Shown here: positions 44,354 to 53,594 of the stretch, piece by piece | How positions within the stretch are numbered: position 1 is the stretch's first letter | How the letters are laid out: every line of letters starts with the position of its first letter | Assembly: GCF_003696215.1 (NCBI RefSeq) | Contig: NZ_RFFG01000016.1 | Coordinates: 61,357-125,356, forward strand | Length of the DNA: 64,000 nt | Direction: 5' to 3' | Source of the DNA: Actinomadura harenae | Lineage (GTDB): Bacteria > Actinomycetota > Actinomycetes > Streptosporangiales > Streptosporangiaceae | Translations under genes and position numbers: made by a program | The notes under the pieces: generated by a model | Told to the model about the DNA's origin: nothing | What the model saw: the letters and a program-made list of their open reading frames with translations, nothing else | The model's database searches: none

Positions 44354-45634
44354 GTGGCGTTGGATACGGGGCAGCTCCTGGCGGAGCACGACGGCACTCT
44401 GCGGGGTCACGTTCGAATGCCTCCGCGGCTTGGCACCGTCGTAGAGCGGATCGGTCCGCTGAACCTCACGCACTACGGCACCCACTGCGTCGTTGACCAT
44501 CCCCCGCTGAACGCGGAGGACTCGGCTTCGGCCGCACGGCTTGCCGAGATGGTGCAGGTATCCGCGGCCGCACGTACAGAGCCCGTGGAGTGGCGCGTGT
44601 TCCACCACGACGCAGCGGCGTCGCACCTGAGCATTGCGCTCGGCACGGCCGGCTTCTCCGCAGGTTGGGAGCGCAGTGTCTTGGTCGGTGAGATCGCCGA
44701 GCTCGACTTCCCCGAGCCGGAGCCGATGTGGGAAGCCGGATCGGTCCGCTGGGATGAACCACAGGCGCAGCAGGCACTCGACCTTGCGGCGCGAACCGGC
44801 CCGCACCGGGTCCCCTTGGAGACCTGGCACGCAATGCGCTCCGCTCCGTATTGGGACGTTGAGGTTCGTGTGCTGACCCACCGCGGAATGGTCACCGGGG
44901 CCTGCTGGCTGGAGAACGTCTCCGACACCGCCTACGCCGTCATCGGCGGGCTGACCGCAGCCCGCCCCGAACTCCTGGCCCACCTGCCGCTATGGCGGTT
45001 CCGGCCGCTGTCCAAGCAGTTCCTGGTCGCCGACGCCGACGGGGAGGTGCGTGACGTCCTGCTCGCCACCGGATTCCGTGAGGTCACGACTGTACGATCC
45101 CACCACTGGACCCCGCCGGGCGAACCTGCGGCGACCCCGCCCGCAAGGCACTCGCTCAACAACGGCGAGGTCAGACAAATCGAGCGCCGGTGCGAGGCCC
45201 GCGTCGGCTTCGACTATGACAGCGGCAGCGGACGCTATCGTGCGCCAGCCGACTCGCGCCGCTGGTTCTACGGCTTGCTCGGCGACCGCGACGACCCGAC
45301 GATCGCAGCCGCTGAAAGCGTCATCGAACGCGGCCTGCGCGCCTGCGTCCGCCCCGGGGAATGGGTGTACGAGTGTCGGCCTTACCTCAACGGATGGGAG
45401 TTCGACCCGCACCGCGTCGGTGGCCCCGGACAACCGTCCTGGCCGGGAACCGCCATCGCCGACCAGGAGTTCCAGTTCCTCACCACAGCGGACGCCCGCG
45501 TGGGAACGTTCGGTCACTACCTCGAACAAACCCTTGTCGTCTTCGGAGAAGACCTTCTCGCACAGGTCGCGGACGACCTAGACCGCCTCCTCGGCAGCGG
45601 AACCTGGACTTTCGATTCACAGGCTCCTACCTGA
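44354..45634 (+). CDS. GNAT-like/DUF2716 fusion protein
   Basis: Protein of about 426 residues in two parts. The N-terminal 270 residues resemble a GNAT acetyltransferase (VVERIGPLNLTHYGTHCVVDH, VLTHRGMVTGACWLENVSDTAYAVIGGL, LLATGFREVTTVRSH). The C-terminal 150 match DUF2716: ARVGFDYDSGSGRYRAP, PGEWVYECRPYLNGWEFDPHR, EFQFLTTADARVGTFGHYLEQTLVVFGEDLL. Function is unknown. The GTG at 44354 is tentative; the frame is open upstream to 44120 and an ATG at 44417 is possible. Confidence 0.72.
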   Translation: MALDTGQLLAEHDGTLRGHVRMPPRLGTVVERIGPLNLTHYGTHCVVDHPPLNAEDSASAARLAEMVQVSAAARTEPVEWRVFHHDAAASHLSIALGTAGFSAGWERSVLVGEIAELDFPEPEPMWEAGSVRWDEPQAQQALDLAARTGPHRVPLETWHAMRSAPYWDVEVRVLTHRGMVTGACWLENVSDTAYAVIGGLTAARPELLAHLPLWRFRPLSKQFLVADADGEVRDVLLATGFREVTTVRSHHWTPPGEPAATPPARHSLNNGEVRQIERRCEARVGFDYDSGSGRYRAPADSRRWFYGLLGDRDDPTIAAAESVIERGLRACVRPGEWVYECRPYLNGWEFDPHRVGGPGQPSWPGTAIADQEFQFLTTADARVGTFGHYLEQTLVVFGEDLLAQVADDLDRLLGSGTWTFDSQAPT

Positions 45635-45812
45635 CCTAGATGATCACCAGCGAGGAGGCTATGGGTTCGCTCGGGTCGAAAGGCAGACGCACGTACGGTT
45701 CCTGGTCCTCGGCCGGGGTGTCGAGCGGCGGGTCGTACTCGGTGGCGACGGCGGGCTACTGTTTTGGGCGGCGGCTCGCCGGGTTCGGCGTGGTTGTCGG
45801 TGAGCCGGGCGG

Positions 45813-46385
45813 TCATATGGGTTCTCCGGCGGCGAGTTCGGGCAGGTGCTTGTACAAGGTCGCCCGGGAGGCCCCGAGCAAGCGGGCGATGCTGGCGGCG
45901 GGGCGGGCGAGTATCGCGCGGGCCTGGGCGATCTGGTCGCGGTCCATCGCGGGCGCGCGGCCCAGGCGGGTACCGCGCTCGCGGGCGACGTCCAGTCCTT
46001 CGCTGGTGCCTCGATGATGAGTTCGCGGATGAACTCGGTCAGGGCGGCGAAGACGTGGAAGACCGGGCGGCCGCCGCCGGTGGTGGTGGTGTCCAGGGCT
46101 TCGTGCAGGGAGCGGCACCCGGTGCCGCGTTCGCGCAGGCCCCCACGATGGCGATGGGGTCCTGCAGGGAGCGGCCGAGCCGGTCCAGGGACGGGACGAC
46201 CAGGGTGTCGCCAGGCCGTAGGTAGTCCAGGGTCTTCCCCAGTTCTTCGCGTTCGGCGTTCTTGCCGGACTTCTGTCGGCGAAGATCCGGATGCAGCCCG
46301 CGCCGGTGAGCGCGGCGAGCCGGCGGTCCAGGTGTTGGTCACGGGTGGAGACGCAGACGTAGCCGATCAGCGCGCCGCTGAGCAT
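45813..46385 (-). pseudogene. Serine recombinase/resolvase (Tn3 type), multiply frameshifted
   Basis: LIGYVCVSTRDQHLDRRLAALTGAGC is the resolvase N-terminus, with Arg in place of one usual residue but the catalytic Ser kept. LDYLRPGDTLVVPSLDRLGRSLQDPIAIV appears in a second frame, FVALTEFIRELIIEAP in a third, and DQIAQARAILARPAASIARLLGASRATLYKHLPEL (the C-terminal HTH) back in the first. At least three frameshifts make it inactive. About 40 coherent codons of unknown identity (TEYDPPLDTPAEDQEPYVR) lie just beyond it on the minus strand at 45636-45765. Confidence 0.8.
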
Positions 46386-46648
46386 GGCGGGTTCAGGCAG
46401 CAGCGGGTCATCGGGCAGCGCCAAGGGCGCGGGAACGCAACACCCTTCTCAATGGTCGGGGTCGGCGGGGCCGCGGTCTACGACTCGGACCGGGCCCGGG
46501 GCCATCATCGGATGCTGATCCGCTGGCGTAGCGAGGTCGTGTCGGACATTCAGCAAGACCGCCGTCTTCGTCATCCCCGCGAAGTTCGCTTGGCGCACGG
46601 TCTTCGGCCTCGCCACCGCAGGCGTCCGTCTCGCTGACCTCTTGCGCG

Positions 46649-47551
46649 TCAGTCCGGCAGCCAGTGCAGCTCGTGCGCCAGGGTTTTGGCGACGGCACGG
46701 ATGCGGCGGTGTAGTGGCGACTGCTCGCGTGGGAGGACCAGGTGGATCGTCAGGCTGGGCGCGCCCCGCAGCGGTCGCCAGGTGAGACCGGCCGGTTGTG
46801 TCGTGACCGCGGCTTCTCCGGCCGGGGCGAGAGTGACCCCGTCGCGCAGGTCGCGCTGAGACATGTCGAAGGAGACTGCGGGCGTGAGGAACTGGGGGTG
46901 TGGTCGGGTGTCTCGGAAAAGTGCGGACAGCTGGTCGTGGATCACGGGGTTGGCCGCACGGTCCGGGAGTCGCAGCGGATACGCGGCCGCGTCGGCGATC
47001 TCGATCTCCGCGTGTTCGGCCAGCGGATGGTGCTGCGCCAGCTGGACCCCGATGCGCTGACGCCGCAGCAGGGACCGGCGCACGCCACGGCCCGGCTGTT
47101 CACCGCGGGTGATCCCGGCATCGATGCGGCCGTCGGCGACCGCGGGGGAAATCTCCGGTGTCGCCATCGGGACCGCGCTGACCTCGAGTCCGTTGTTGCC
47201 GCGAATCAGCCTGTCCACCAGGGCCGGTGCCGTCTCCGCTCCGGCACTGAGGCTGTATCCGATGCGCAGCGTGCCCAGTTCACCGGCCGCCGCGCTCCGG
47301 GCGGTGTCCCATGCCCGGTCCAGCGCCGCCAGCGCGGGCGGCGCGGACTCCGCCAAGGCCGCACCGGCCGTGGTCAATACGACGCTGCGCGTGGTGCGGA
47401 CCAGCAGGGCCGTACCGAGTTCCGCCTCCAGCCGGCGCATCCGGGCGCTGAGTGCGGGCTGTGCGATACCGATCCGTGCGGCCGCGCGGGTGAAGTTCAA
47501 CTCCTGCGCCAGCACCAGGAAGTACCGCAGGCTCACCGTATCCGGCGCCAC
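46649..47551 (-). CDS. LysR-family regulator
   Basis: Protein of 300 residues: HTH LRYFLVLAQELNFTRAAARIGIAQPALSARMRRLEAELG, then an effector-binding domain ending in PREQSPLHRRIRAVAKTLAHEL. GGGAGAG precedes the GTG at 47551; the longer frame adds a charged leader. It is divergent from the DUF1330 gene at 47710 across 158 bp and may control it. Confidence 0.9.
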   Translation of the reverse strand: MAPDTVSLRYFLVLAQELNFTRAAARIGIAQPALSARMRRLEAELGTALLVRTTRSVVLTTAGAALAESAPPALAALDRAWDTARSAAAGELGTLRIGYSLSAGAETAPALVDRLIRGNNGLEVSAVPMATPEISPAVADGRIDAGITRGEQPGRGVRRSLLRRQRIGVQLAQHHPLAEHAEIEIADAAAYPLRLPDRAANPVIHDQLSALFRDTRPHPQFLTPAVSFDMSQRDLRDGVTLAPAGEAAVTTQPAGLTWRPLRGAPSLTIHLVLPREQSPLHRRIRAVAKTLAHELHWLPD

Positions 47552-47709
47552 GTGCTCTCCCTGCCGATTGATAACGATCCGTTCTGACTCTATCCCGTAC
47601 CGGTCTTTCCCTCGGCCACGCATCAAGCCCTAGCCTGCGCATGCCGGGATCGATCGATCTGAGTGTCAATTTCGAAGTCAGACGTGTCCGGCCGAACACA
47701 GGAGGTTCC

Positions 47710-48003
47710 ATGGCCAAGGGCTACTGGGTCAGCGTCTACCCCGCCATTTCCGACCCAGAGATGCTGACTGCCTACGACAAGCTGGCCCGTGCGGCTGTCC
47801 AGGCTGGGGGCGGGCGCCTCCTGTCCCGTGGCGCTCGAATCGTCGCCCACGAGGCCGGAATCACGGAACGTGTCCTTCTGATCGAGTTCGACAGCTTTGA
47901 ACAGGCCGTCGCGACATACGAGAGCGAGGCGTACCAGAAGGCCCTGGTGGCCCTCCCCGACGGCTACGAGCGCGACTTCCGCATCATCGAAGGCATCGAC
48001 TGA
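47710..48003 (+). CDS. DUF1330-family protein
   Basis: Protein of 97 residues: KGYWVSVYPAISDPEMLTAYDKLARAAVQAGGGRLLSRG, RVLLIEFDSFEQAVATYESEAYQKAL and ERDFRIIEGID, all typical of the small dimeric alpha-beta barrel DUF1330 family. Exact activity unknown; relatives are found near metabolic enzymes. GGAGG precedes the ATG at 47710. Confidence 0.9.
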   Translation: MAKGYWVSVYPAISDPEMLTAYDKLARAAVQAGGGRLLSRGARIVAHEAGITERVLLIEFDSFEQAVATYESEAYQKALVALPDGYERDFRIIEGID

Positions 48004-48232
48004 CAGTGATGATGTTCGTGGTGACGCTGCTGGTGGGGTCTGGCCCTTCGACTGACTGACGTCTCGGCTGTCCTGTATCGGATTTGTCGGCCCTGCCGGG
48101 CGTCACCACGCAGGCGGCCGGGCGGGCGGTTGTGACCTTATCGGAGCTCGGTCCAGAAGCCCCGTCACTGTCTTGTCCACCCGCCCGACCGGCGCGTGCC
48201 ACCCTGGCAACGGACACGCCACATGGACGGAC

Positions 48233-48845
48233 ATGACCAGCACGACGCATGATGGCTTGCAGATCACGAGCGGAGTCGACACCCACGGCCTGACACATCA
48301 CGCGCCCATGATCGACCCGGTCGGCCGGCACCTGGCCGACCAGGAGTTCCCCGCCACGATCGGCGGCTACCGTGACCTGCTGGACTGGATGCGCTCACAC
48401 GGCGGCGGGCTCGTCGCGGTGGGTGTGGAGGGCACCGGCGCCTACGGCGCCGAGCTCGCCCGGGTGCTGACCGCCGCTGGCGTCACGGTCATCGAGGTGG
48501 GCCGCCCGGATCGCAAGACCCGCAGGTCAAAGGGCAAGTCCGACCCTATCGACGCCTACGCCGCCGCGACGGCCGTGCTCGCGGGACGCGCCACCGGCAT
48601 CCCCAAAAGCCGGGACGGGGTGGTCGAGGCGGTCTGGGTCCTGCAGATCGCCCGCCGTAGCGCGGTCAGGCCCGCACTCAGGCGATAAACCAGATCCGCG
48701 GCCCGCTGGCTCGGCCCCCGCGATGCTGCGCGAGCGACTCGTAGGCATGGACCGGGCCGCGCTGATACGGGCCCCGGCCCGGCTGCGGCCCGGCGGCGAC
48801 CTGTCCCGCCCGCCATCGGCCACCAAGGGGGCGATGCTGGCGGTG
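48233..48845 (+). pseudogene. IS110-family transposase, truncated and frameshifted
   Basis: GVDTHGLTHHAPMIDPVGR is the DEDD RuvC-like N-terminus of IS110 transposases, and VGVEGTGAYGAELARVL, RRSKGKSDPIDAYAAATAVL follow in frame. The first frame stops at 48688; AINQIRGPLARPPAMLRER and GMDRAALIRAPARLRPGGDL continue in another frame to about 48845. The C-terminal transposase_20 half is missing. Confidence 0.85.
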
Positions 48846-49188
48846 GCCAGCGTTCTGCCATCGGGGCTGAACGCTGCACGAGCAGGCCGGGGACCCGGGC
48901 GGGGCACCGGCCTGGTAAGCCTGCCGGATGGCCCCAGGGAGGATCCCCCCGGACGTGGTCTTAGGCCACGACGGTGAGGTGGATGGCAGCCTGGTAGAAC
49001 TCCGTCCGGAAACCGGACAACACTCCCCCACCTCAACGCGAGCACGTCGATCCACCAGACTCAACGCACGGCCTCCACGGCTTCTGATTACCTCTACTGA
49101 AGCCGGGGCACATCATCACGCGAAGTCACGTCCGGCGGGGGCCGTTCCCCGTGTCCCGGGCACCCACAACCCACTCACAGGTCGTGAC
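48846..49188. other. Gene-less stretch
   Basis: Nothing coding can be supported here. It lies between the IS110 relic and the end of the minus-strand membrane gene and is probably debris of the insertion. Confidence 0.4.
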
Positions 49189-49713
49189 CTAGTAGGCGCG
49201 GTGAGTTCGGTATTGCTCGGTGGTTCTCGCACGGAGAGCCAGATCGCGGGCCAGGTGCGCGCGGCGCAGACCATGCGCGCGCAGGTGACGCAGGTCCGCG
49301 GTGGTGTCGTACATGAGCTGGACGTGGAAGTAGTTCACGTGCTCCAGCGCCGCGAGCAGCGCGAACCCCAGACCCGGCCAGCTACCGGCCCCAGGCTCGG
49401 CCACCACCGCCCAGCCGATGAGCGGCAGCCCGGCGGCGAGCACGACGACGTTTCCCACGCGGGCAAACGCCAAGGCTCCGGCGCCGCGCAGACACGAGCC
49501 CGGTGCTGCGATCTGCCGAACCTTGGCCGCCCAGTACCCGGCCCCCTCAAGGAGCAGCAGCACGAACAACGCGAACCCGGAGACGTTCGCCATGGTCAGC
49601 GGAAGACCGATCACGCCGAACCACACCACCGCCTGCAGGGGGACGTTCAACAGCTCCAGCCACGCCAACGAGCGCAACCGCCGCCGCATCCTCAACCGAG
49701 AGCGATGATCCAC
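49189..49713 (-). CDS. Four-helix membrane protein, hypothetical
   Basis: Protein of 174 residues with four hydrophobic segments: LLNVPLQAVVWFGVIGLPL, ANVSGFALFVLLLLEGAGYWAA, VGNVVVLAAGLPLIGWAVV and LGFALLAALEHVNYFHVQLMY, followed by an Arg/His-rich cytoplasmic tail (RHLRAHGLRRAHLARDLALR). No family is recognised. The GTG at 49713 is tentative. The same frame reads back into the relics upstream, but those codons are not part of this gene. Confidence 0.6.
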   Translation of the reverse strand: MDHRSRLRMRRRLRSLAWLELLNVPLQAVVWFGVIGLPLTMANVSGFALFVLLLLEGAGYWAAKVRQIAAPGSCLRGAGALAFARVGNVVVLAAGLPLIGWAVVAEPGAGSWPGLGFALLAALEHVNYFHVQLMYDTTADLRHLRAHGLRRAHLARDLALRARTTEQYRTHRAY

Positions 49714-49852
49714 CCCACGACTATGCCAGCCCGACAGCAACGAGCAGGAACCTCGCATTCCACAACGGCCCGCCCCATGCACGTTCACGATCAACGCGAA
49801 GATCGTCCCTGAAACCTCGGTGCGTGGCCGACGACCCCGACATGCCAGTGAG

Positions 49853-50110
49853 CTGCGTCTGCCGGCCGGGGTGCTGGGTCTGTTCCTCGCGGCGGGTGGG
49901 CTGGGCGCGTTCCTCGGCTCGACGGCCGCGCCCGCGCTCGTGCGGCGGCTCGGTTTCGGCCGCGCCCTGTGGCTGGTCGGGATCGGTGTCGCACCGTTCG
50001 CCCTGCTCACCGCGCAGATCCGCCAGCGCGCGGGACGCTGCCCGAACCCGGTCACGGCCGTGATCGACACCCAGTCGGTCAAGGCCACCGAGACCGCGGC
50101 CAAGACTCGC
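49853..50110 (+). pseudogene. MFS fragment joined to IS5-type transposase fragment
   Basis: One frame encodes two helices of an MFS permease (VLGLFLAAGGLGAFLGSTAA, then FGRALWLVGIGVAPFALL), then passes directly at about 50018 into RAGRCPNPVTAVIDTQSVKATET, the N-terminal DDE region of an IS5-type transposase. The transposase part includes the first catalytic Asp. This is a relic of insertion into an MFS gene. Confidence 0.65.
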
Positions 50111-50345
50111 GTGCCCAGGTGACCAGCTCGCCGGAGAACGCCGAGTCGGCCCGGACCAGGGCGAGCTGCGGGTGGGCGAGGCACAGCCGGAACAGCACGT
50201 CGCGGGCGATGTCGCGGTCGGTCATCGCGGCGGAGGTGACCACGGTGAGCACTAAATAGGCCCATCGCGTCCACCGCGACGAACCGCTTGACCCCGTTGA
50301 TCTTCTTCCCGCCGTCATAGCCGGTGCGAGTGGCTGAAGTCCAGT
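50085..50345 (-). pseudogene. IS5-type transposase middle part, inverted
   Basis: Minus-strand codons give RTGYDGGKKINGVKRFVAVDAMGL in one frame and VVTSAAMTDRDIARDVLFRL, LALVRADSAFSGELVTWAR in another. These should directly follow the VIDTQSVKATET segment that lies on the plus strand next door. Flipping about 50105-50345 would restore the normal order. At least one frameshift is present. Confidence 0.7.
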
Positions 50346-50716
50346 GTGGGGACCCGGTGAGCTGGCGTGGCCGGTCGGGGACAAGCTTTCGGGGGCGCGG
50401 GTGCAGGCGTCCGGCGGAACGCATCAGCTTGAGGTCCTGGACGCGCTGCCGGCCCCGGCGGCGTGGACGTTCCGCCGCTGAACCCGGCCAGCCCCGGGGC
50501 CGCCCGTCCGGGGTTCGCGGGGCCGGCCGCCGCCGCGCGTAGGGGTCGCCTGACAGGGGGCCGTGTCCTCGGAGGAGCCGCGCGCGGGGCTACGAGGTCG
50601 GCAGGCTCTCGTGGGATCCGGGCCCCGTCCGACGAAAGAGCCCCAGGGCTCTGTCGGCATCGTTCCGCGGTGTCGGCTAGTCAGGCGGGGCCTTCATGCT
50701 GCCCGGGGGGCGCTGC
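50346..50716. other. Gene-less stretch between IS5 relic and toxin gene
   Basis: No coding sequence or RNA is supported. It contains GC-rich simple sequence (GGGGCC/GGCCCC-type runs) but no clear inverted repeat of note. Confidence 0.35.
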
Positions 50717-51016
50717 CTAAAGATCGAGGTAGGCGGCGACGGCCGCGCGCACGTGGGCGAGTTCGTCGGTGGTGCACCGCCCGACCAGGTCGGCGAAGCG
50801 CTTGGCGGGGATGGTGCGGATGTCGTAGCAGCGGGCGACCAGGCCGACCGCTGAGATTCTCACGGTCAGGACCGTGTCCGGGGCAATGTCGGGGTCCGCG
50901 AGGGTCACCACGGTGACGCCGGCCCCGGCGATACCCGCGGCGGCCGCCGACAGCACCAGCACCGGCACCTCGGTACCGCCGATCGTGTTCACGGTGTAGA
51001 CGTCGCCGAGGTTCAC
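50717..51016 (-). CDS. MazF/PemK-like toxin
   Basis: Protein of 99 residues with the PemK/MazF outline: LGDVYTVNTIGGTEVPVLVLSA at the start, VVTLAD in the middle, GLVARCYDIRTIPAKRFADLVGRCTTDELAHVRAAVAAYLDL at the end. MazF toxins cut mRNA at short motifs. The Arg that normally precedes PVLV is Val here, so activity may be changed or lost. The GTG start overlaps the antitoxin stop by 4 nt (GTGA), the usual antitoxin-first operon. Confidence 0.8.
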   Translation of the reverse strand: MNLGDVYTVNTIGGTEVPVLVLSAAAAGIAGAGVTVVTLADPDIAPDTVLTVRISAVGLVARCYDIRTIPAKRFADLVGRCTTDELAHVRAAVAAYLDL

Positions 51017-51231
51017 GCGGCGTCGCCGAGGGTGTCGTCAAGGCCGTCGAGTTCGTCGGCGTAGGGCAGGGCCCCGCCGTTGTGGTCGGCGACCTTGGCC
51101 AACGAGTCGGCGACCAACGCCCGCCGCAACGTCGCAGCGATGTAGGCGGACCGGCCGCCGGTCCCGGTGTGGGCGTCCAGCAGCGCCACAAGATCCTCGG
51201 GCAGAGAAACGTTGATTCGGTGTGTGGCCAT
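51013..51231 (-). CDS. Ribbon-helix-helix antitoxin (MazE/CopG-like)
   Basis: Protein of 72 residues: THRINVSLPEDLVALLDAHTGTGGRSAYIAATLRRAL is a ribbon-helix-helix DNA-binding domain, and the acidic tail (ALPYADELDGLDDTLGD) would bind and block the toxin. The ATG at 51231 lies at the edge of a direct repeat, suggesting autoregulation. It is first in the operon with the MazF-like gene. Confidence 0.82.
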   Translation of the reverse strand: MATHRINVSLPEDLVALLDAHTGTGGRSAYIAATLRRALVADSLAKVADHNGGALPYADELDGLDDTLGDAA

Positions 51232-51251
51232 GCCCACACGATAGCCCACAC
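51232..51251. promoter_or_regulatory. Direct repeat upstream of antitoxin
   Basis: GCCCACAC occurs at 51232-51239 and 51244-51251 (12-bp period) immediately before the antitoxin start on the minus strand. Repeats at such spacing are typical binding sites for ribbon-helix-helix autorepressors. Confidence 0.5.
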
Positions 51252-51491
51252 CATTCGTGTTCCCCTGCAGGGCGCCGAGTCGGGGGGCGAGTGCCCGCCT
51301 TGGGGGACCTTCCGGCGCCGTCCCGCAAGCGGAAGCGCCAACGACCGGTCATGGGACGGGCGCCCCCTCACCGTTGTCCAGCCGACGACGCACAACACCG
51401 ACGACCCGAACGAGGCACCCCCAGCGTGCCATCCCGCAGCGTGGGCCGCGGCGGTTCTGCCTCAACCCACCCCGGTGGAAGCGGCCGGACT

Positions 51492-51760
51492 GCCCCCGGT
51501 CAAGAACGTTCTCGGCCACAGCGGCATCCGGTGGATCGAGCAGGACGGCTGCGAGGCGGACGGCGTCCTCGCGACCCTCGCCACCCGCTCGCGCCGACGG
51601 CTGCGCGGTCGGCATCATGACCTCCGGCAAGGACTACGGCCAGCTCCTGGCCGACCCCAGCGTGCGCCTCCTGAACATCGGGCTCGCCCAGGGCCGTCGC
51701 TACACCACCGGCGAGCACATCTCCCCTTGGAAGACCGCGAGGAAATGCTGGTCGTGGTGA
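51492..51760 (+). pseudogene. Degraded fragment of unknown protein
   Basis: Plus-strand codons in two frames give KNVLGHSGIRWIEQDGCEADGVLATLATR, then VGIMTSGKDYGQLLADPSVRLLNIGLAQGRRYTTGEHISPW. These look like one former protein split by a frameshift near 51600. The family is not recognised. It ends against the integrase fragment. Confidence 0.4.
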
Positions 51761-52019
51761 GGTTGGCGTATCCGAGGATCCGTGCGGCGATGTGGACCGG
51801 CAGTCCTCCGGTGACGGCGTCGGTCGTCAGGAGCCCTCGGAAGTCATGGGCGGTGCAGCGGAGTGGCTGTCCGGTGGCGTCGACGATTCCGACGACTGCG
51901 ACAGCCTGGTTCAGAAGCCTGGTGTCGGACTTGCTGCTGTCAAGACCGGAACCCCCGAAACCTCGCTGCACAGCCACCTCGCCGCCCCAGCCAAATAACC
52001 TCGAGATCCTTCTGCGCAC
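51750..52019 (-). pseudogene. Tyrosine recombinase (integrase) C-terminal fragment
   Basis: TGQPLRCTAHDFRGLLTTDAVTGGLPVHIAARILGYANLTTT matches the HxxR...H/W-GH part of phage-type integrases, here HDFRG (HDFRR expected) and LGYANLTTT. The catalytic Tyr segment is absent after a frameshift. It is a relic; no attachment site or tRNA is visible beside it. Confidence 0.65.
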
Positions 52020-52079
52020 CTATACGATTCAAGTAAACACATATATCTGTCTGACCTGCCTTCCGAGCCGGGGAGAGCT

Positions 52080-53594
52080 ATGCGTGGCGGTCTGGAGCTG
52101 GCCGGGCGGTATCGGCTGGAGGCGCCTCTCGGCCAAGGCGGTATGGGTGAGGTCTGGCAGGGCATCGACCTGCGCCTGCGCCGCCCGGTCGCAGTCAAGA
52201 TCCTCCCGCTGAGTGGGGCGGCCGACGAGGCCGGGGTGGCGCGGTTCCGGCGGGAGGCCGAGACCGCCGCGGCCTTGAACCACCCGGGGATCACCACGGT
52301 GTTCGACATCGACGAATACACCGACGGGGGCCTGCACCTGCTGTTCCTGGTCATGGAACTGATGCGGGGGCATGACCTGGCCTCGATACTGCGCGAGCAT
52401 CCGGACGGGTTGCCCATGGCGCAGGTGACGGACTGGGCGATGCAGACCCTCGACGCCCTCGCTGCGGCCCACCGGCATGGGGTGGTGCACCGCGACATCA
52501 AACCGGCCAACCTCTTCCTGACCGACGACGGGCGGGTGAAGATCTGCGACTTCGGGATCTCCCGCCTGGCCGACGCCACCAAGATCACCGCTACCGGCTC
52601 ATCCGCCGGGACTCCGATCTACATGGCGCCCGAGCAGATTGAGGGCCACGTTGTCGATGAGCGCACCGACCTGTACGCGTTCGGCTGCGTGCTCTACCAA
52701 CTGTTGACCGGGACCACCTGGATGGACACTGACTCGAGCGTCGGCGCCATCCTCTACCAGCACCTCAACCGGACCTCGGCATCCCCGCAATCCGTGCGGC
52801 CCGACATCGACGACCACATAAGCACCCTGGTACTGGATCTGCTGGCCAAGCAGCCCGACGGCCGGCCCAAGGACGCAGCCACCGTCGCCGAACACCTGCG
52901 CAGCCTGGCCTCCCGCCCCACCTCGGGCGGCGGGTCGGCAACGCCACAGCAGCCCCGCCCCGAACGCCCCGCCCAGGCGCCCCGGCAACTCGATCCCGCA
53001 CCCGAGCCCGCAGGGGGCCCCGTGCCACCGGCAGGACGGGCCACCCAACCCTCCTCCATGCCAGGAACGGCCCCGCTCCCGCACGTGACCTCCACACGTG
53101 GGGCGAGAGGCATCCCCCAGCGGCCGGACGCGGCATCGACGCATACTCCGGCACGCCATGGCGGACTTCTTGTGGGCATGAATCGCGCGACTCGGTTCGG
53201 CCTCCCGGTATGCCTATGGTTGCTCTTCAGTGTGCTGTACGACTTCCGGTTCCCGACGCCGGTCCCCGTGGGCCTATTTGGGTTCCATTTCGTCCTGCTG
53301 ATCACCTTGGTGTTGACGGAAGTACTGACACCGCGCTCCGGAGGCCTGACACGCGGAACGGGGTACGGGGCTGCGGCGCTCATCGCCGTGGGCCTTGTGA
53401 TAGATGAGATCCAGAAATGGAAGAGTGGCTGGTTCGACGGCTGGTTGTACAACAGCCCCCGCCATGAACAGGTGCTCCTTCACGCGGGGATCGTCCTGGC
53501 CATCGCAACGTACTGCTACCGCGAAATCAAGACCCGGCGAGCCCGGTCGGCTCGTGGCAGTTCAGACACCCGTGCAGACGACTTCGGAAACTGA
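52080..53594 (+). CDS. Membrane Ser/Thr protein kinase (PknB-like), stop codon lies in IS end
   Basis: Protein of 504 residues. The Hanks kinase domain (about 8-275) is complete: LGQGGMGEV, VAVKIL, HRDIKPANL, DFGISRLAD, YMAPEQ. A Pro-rich linker (about 275-370) leads to about four hydrophobic segments (GLPVCLWLLFSVLYDF, FHFVLLITLVLTEVL, YGAAALIAVGLVIDEI, VLLHAGIVLAIATYCY). No PASTA domains are present. The stop TGA coincides with the first three bases of the adjacent IS3 element, so the original C-terminus may have been longer. GGGGAGAG precedes the ATG. An AT-rich patch upstream (about 52020-52055) may hold the promoter. Confidence 0.92.
   Translation: MRGGLELAGRYRLEAPLGQGGMGEVWQGIDLRLRRPVAVKILPLSGAADEAGVARFRREAETAAALNHPGITTVFDIDEYTDGGLHLLFLVMELMRGHDLASILREHPDGLPMAQVTDWAMQTLDALAAAHRHGVVHRDIKPANLFLTDDGRVKICDFGISRLADATKITATGSSAGTPIYMAPEQIEGHVVDERTDLYAFGCVLYQLLTGTTWMDTDSSVGAILYQHLNRTSASPQSVRPDIDDHISTLVLDLLAKQPDGRPKDAATVAEHLRSLASRPTSGGGSATPQQPRPERPAQAPRQLDPAPEPAGGPVPPAGRATQPSSMPGTAPLPHVTSTRGARGIPQRPDAASTHTPARHGGLLVGMNRATRFGLPVCLWLLFSVLYDFRFPTPVPVGLFGFHFVLLITLVLTEVLTPRSGGLTRGTGYGAAALIAVGLVIDEIQKWKSGWFDGWLYNSPRHEQVLLHAGIVLAIATYCYREIKTRRARSARGSSDTRADDFGN

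Noticed and set aside
49189..50424. A 411-residue membrane protein
   Set aside because: Only the last 174-189 residues look like a real protein; the N-terminal part is IS5 and MFS antisense sequence.
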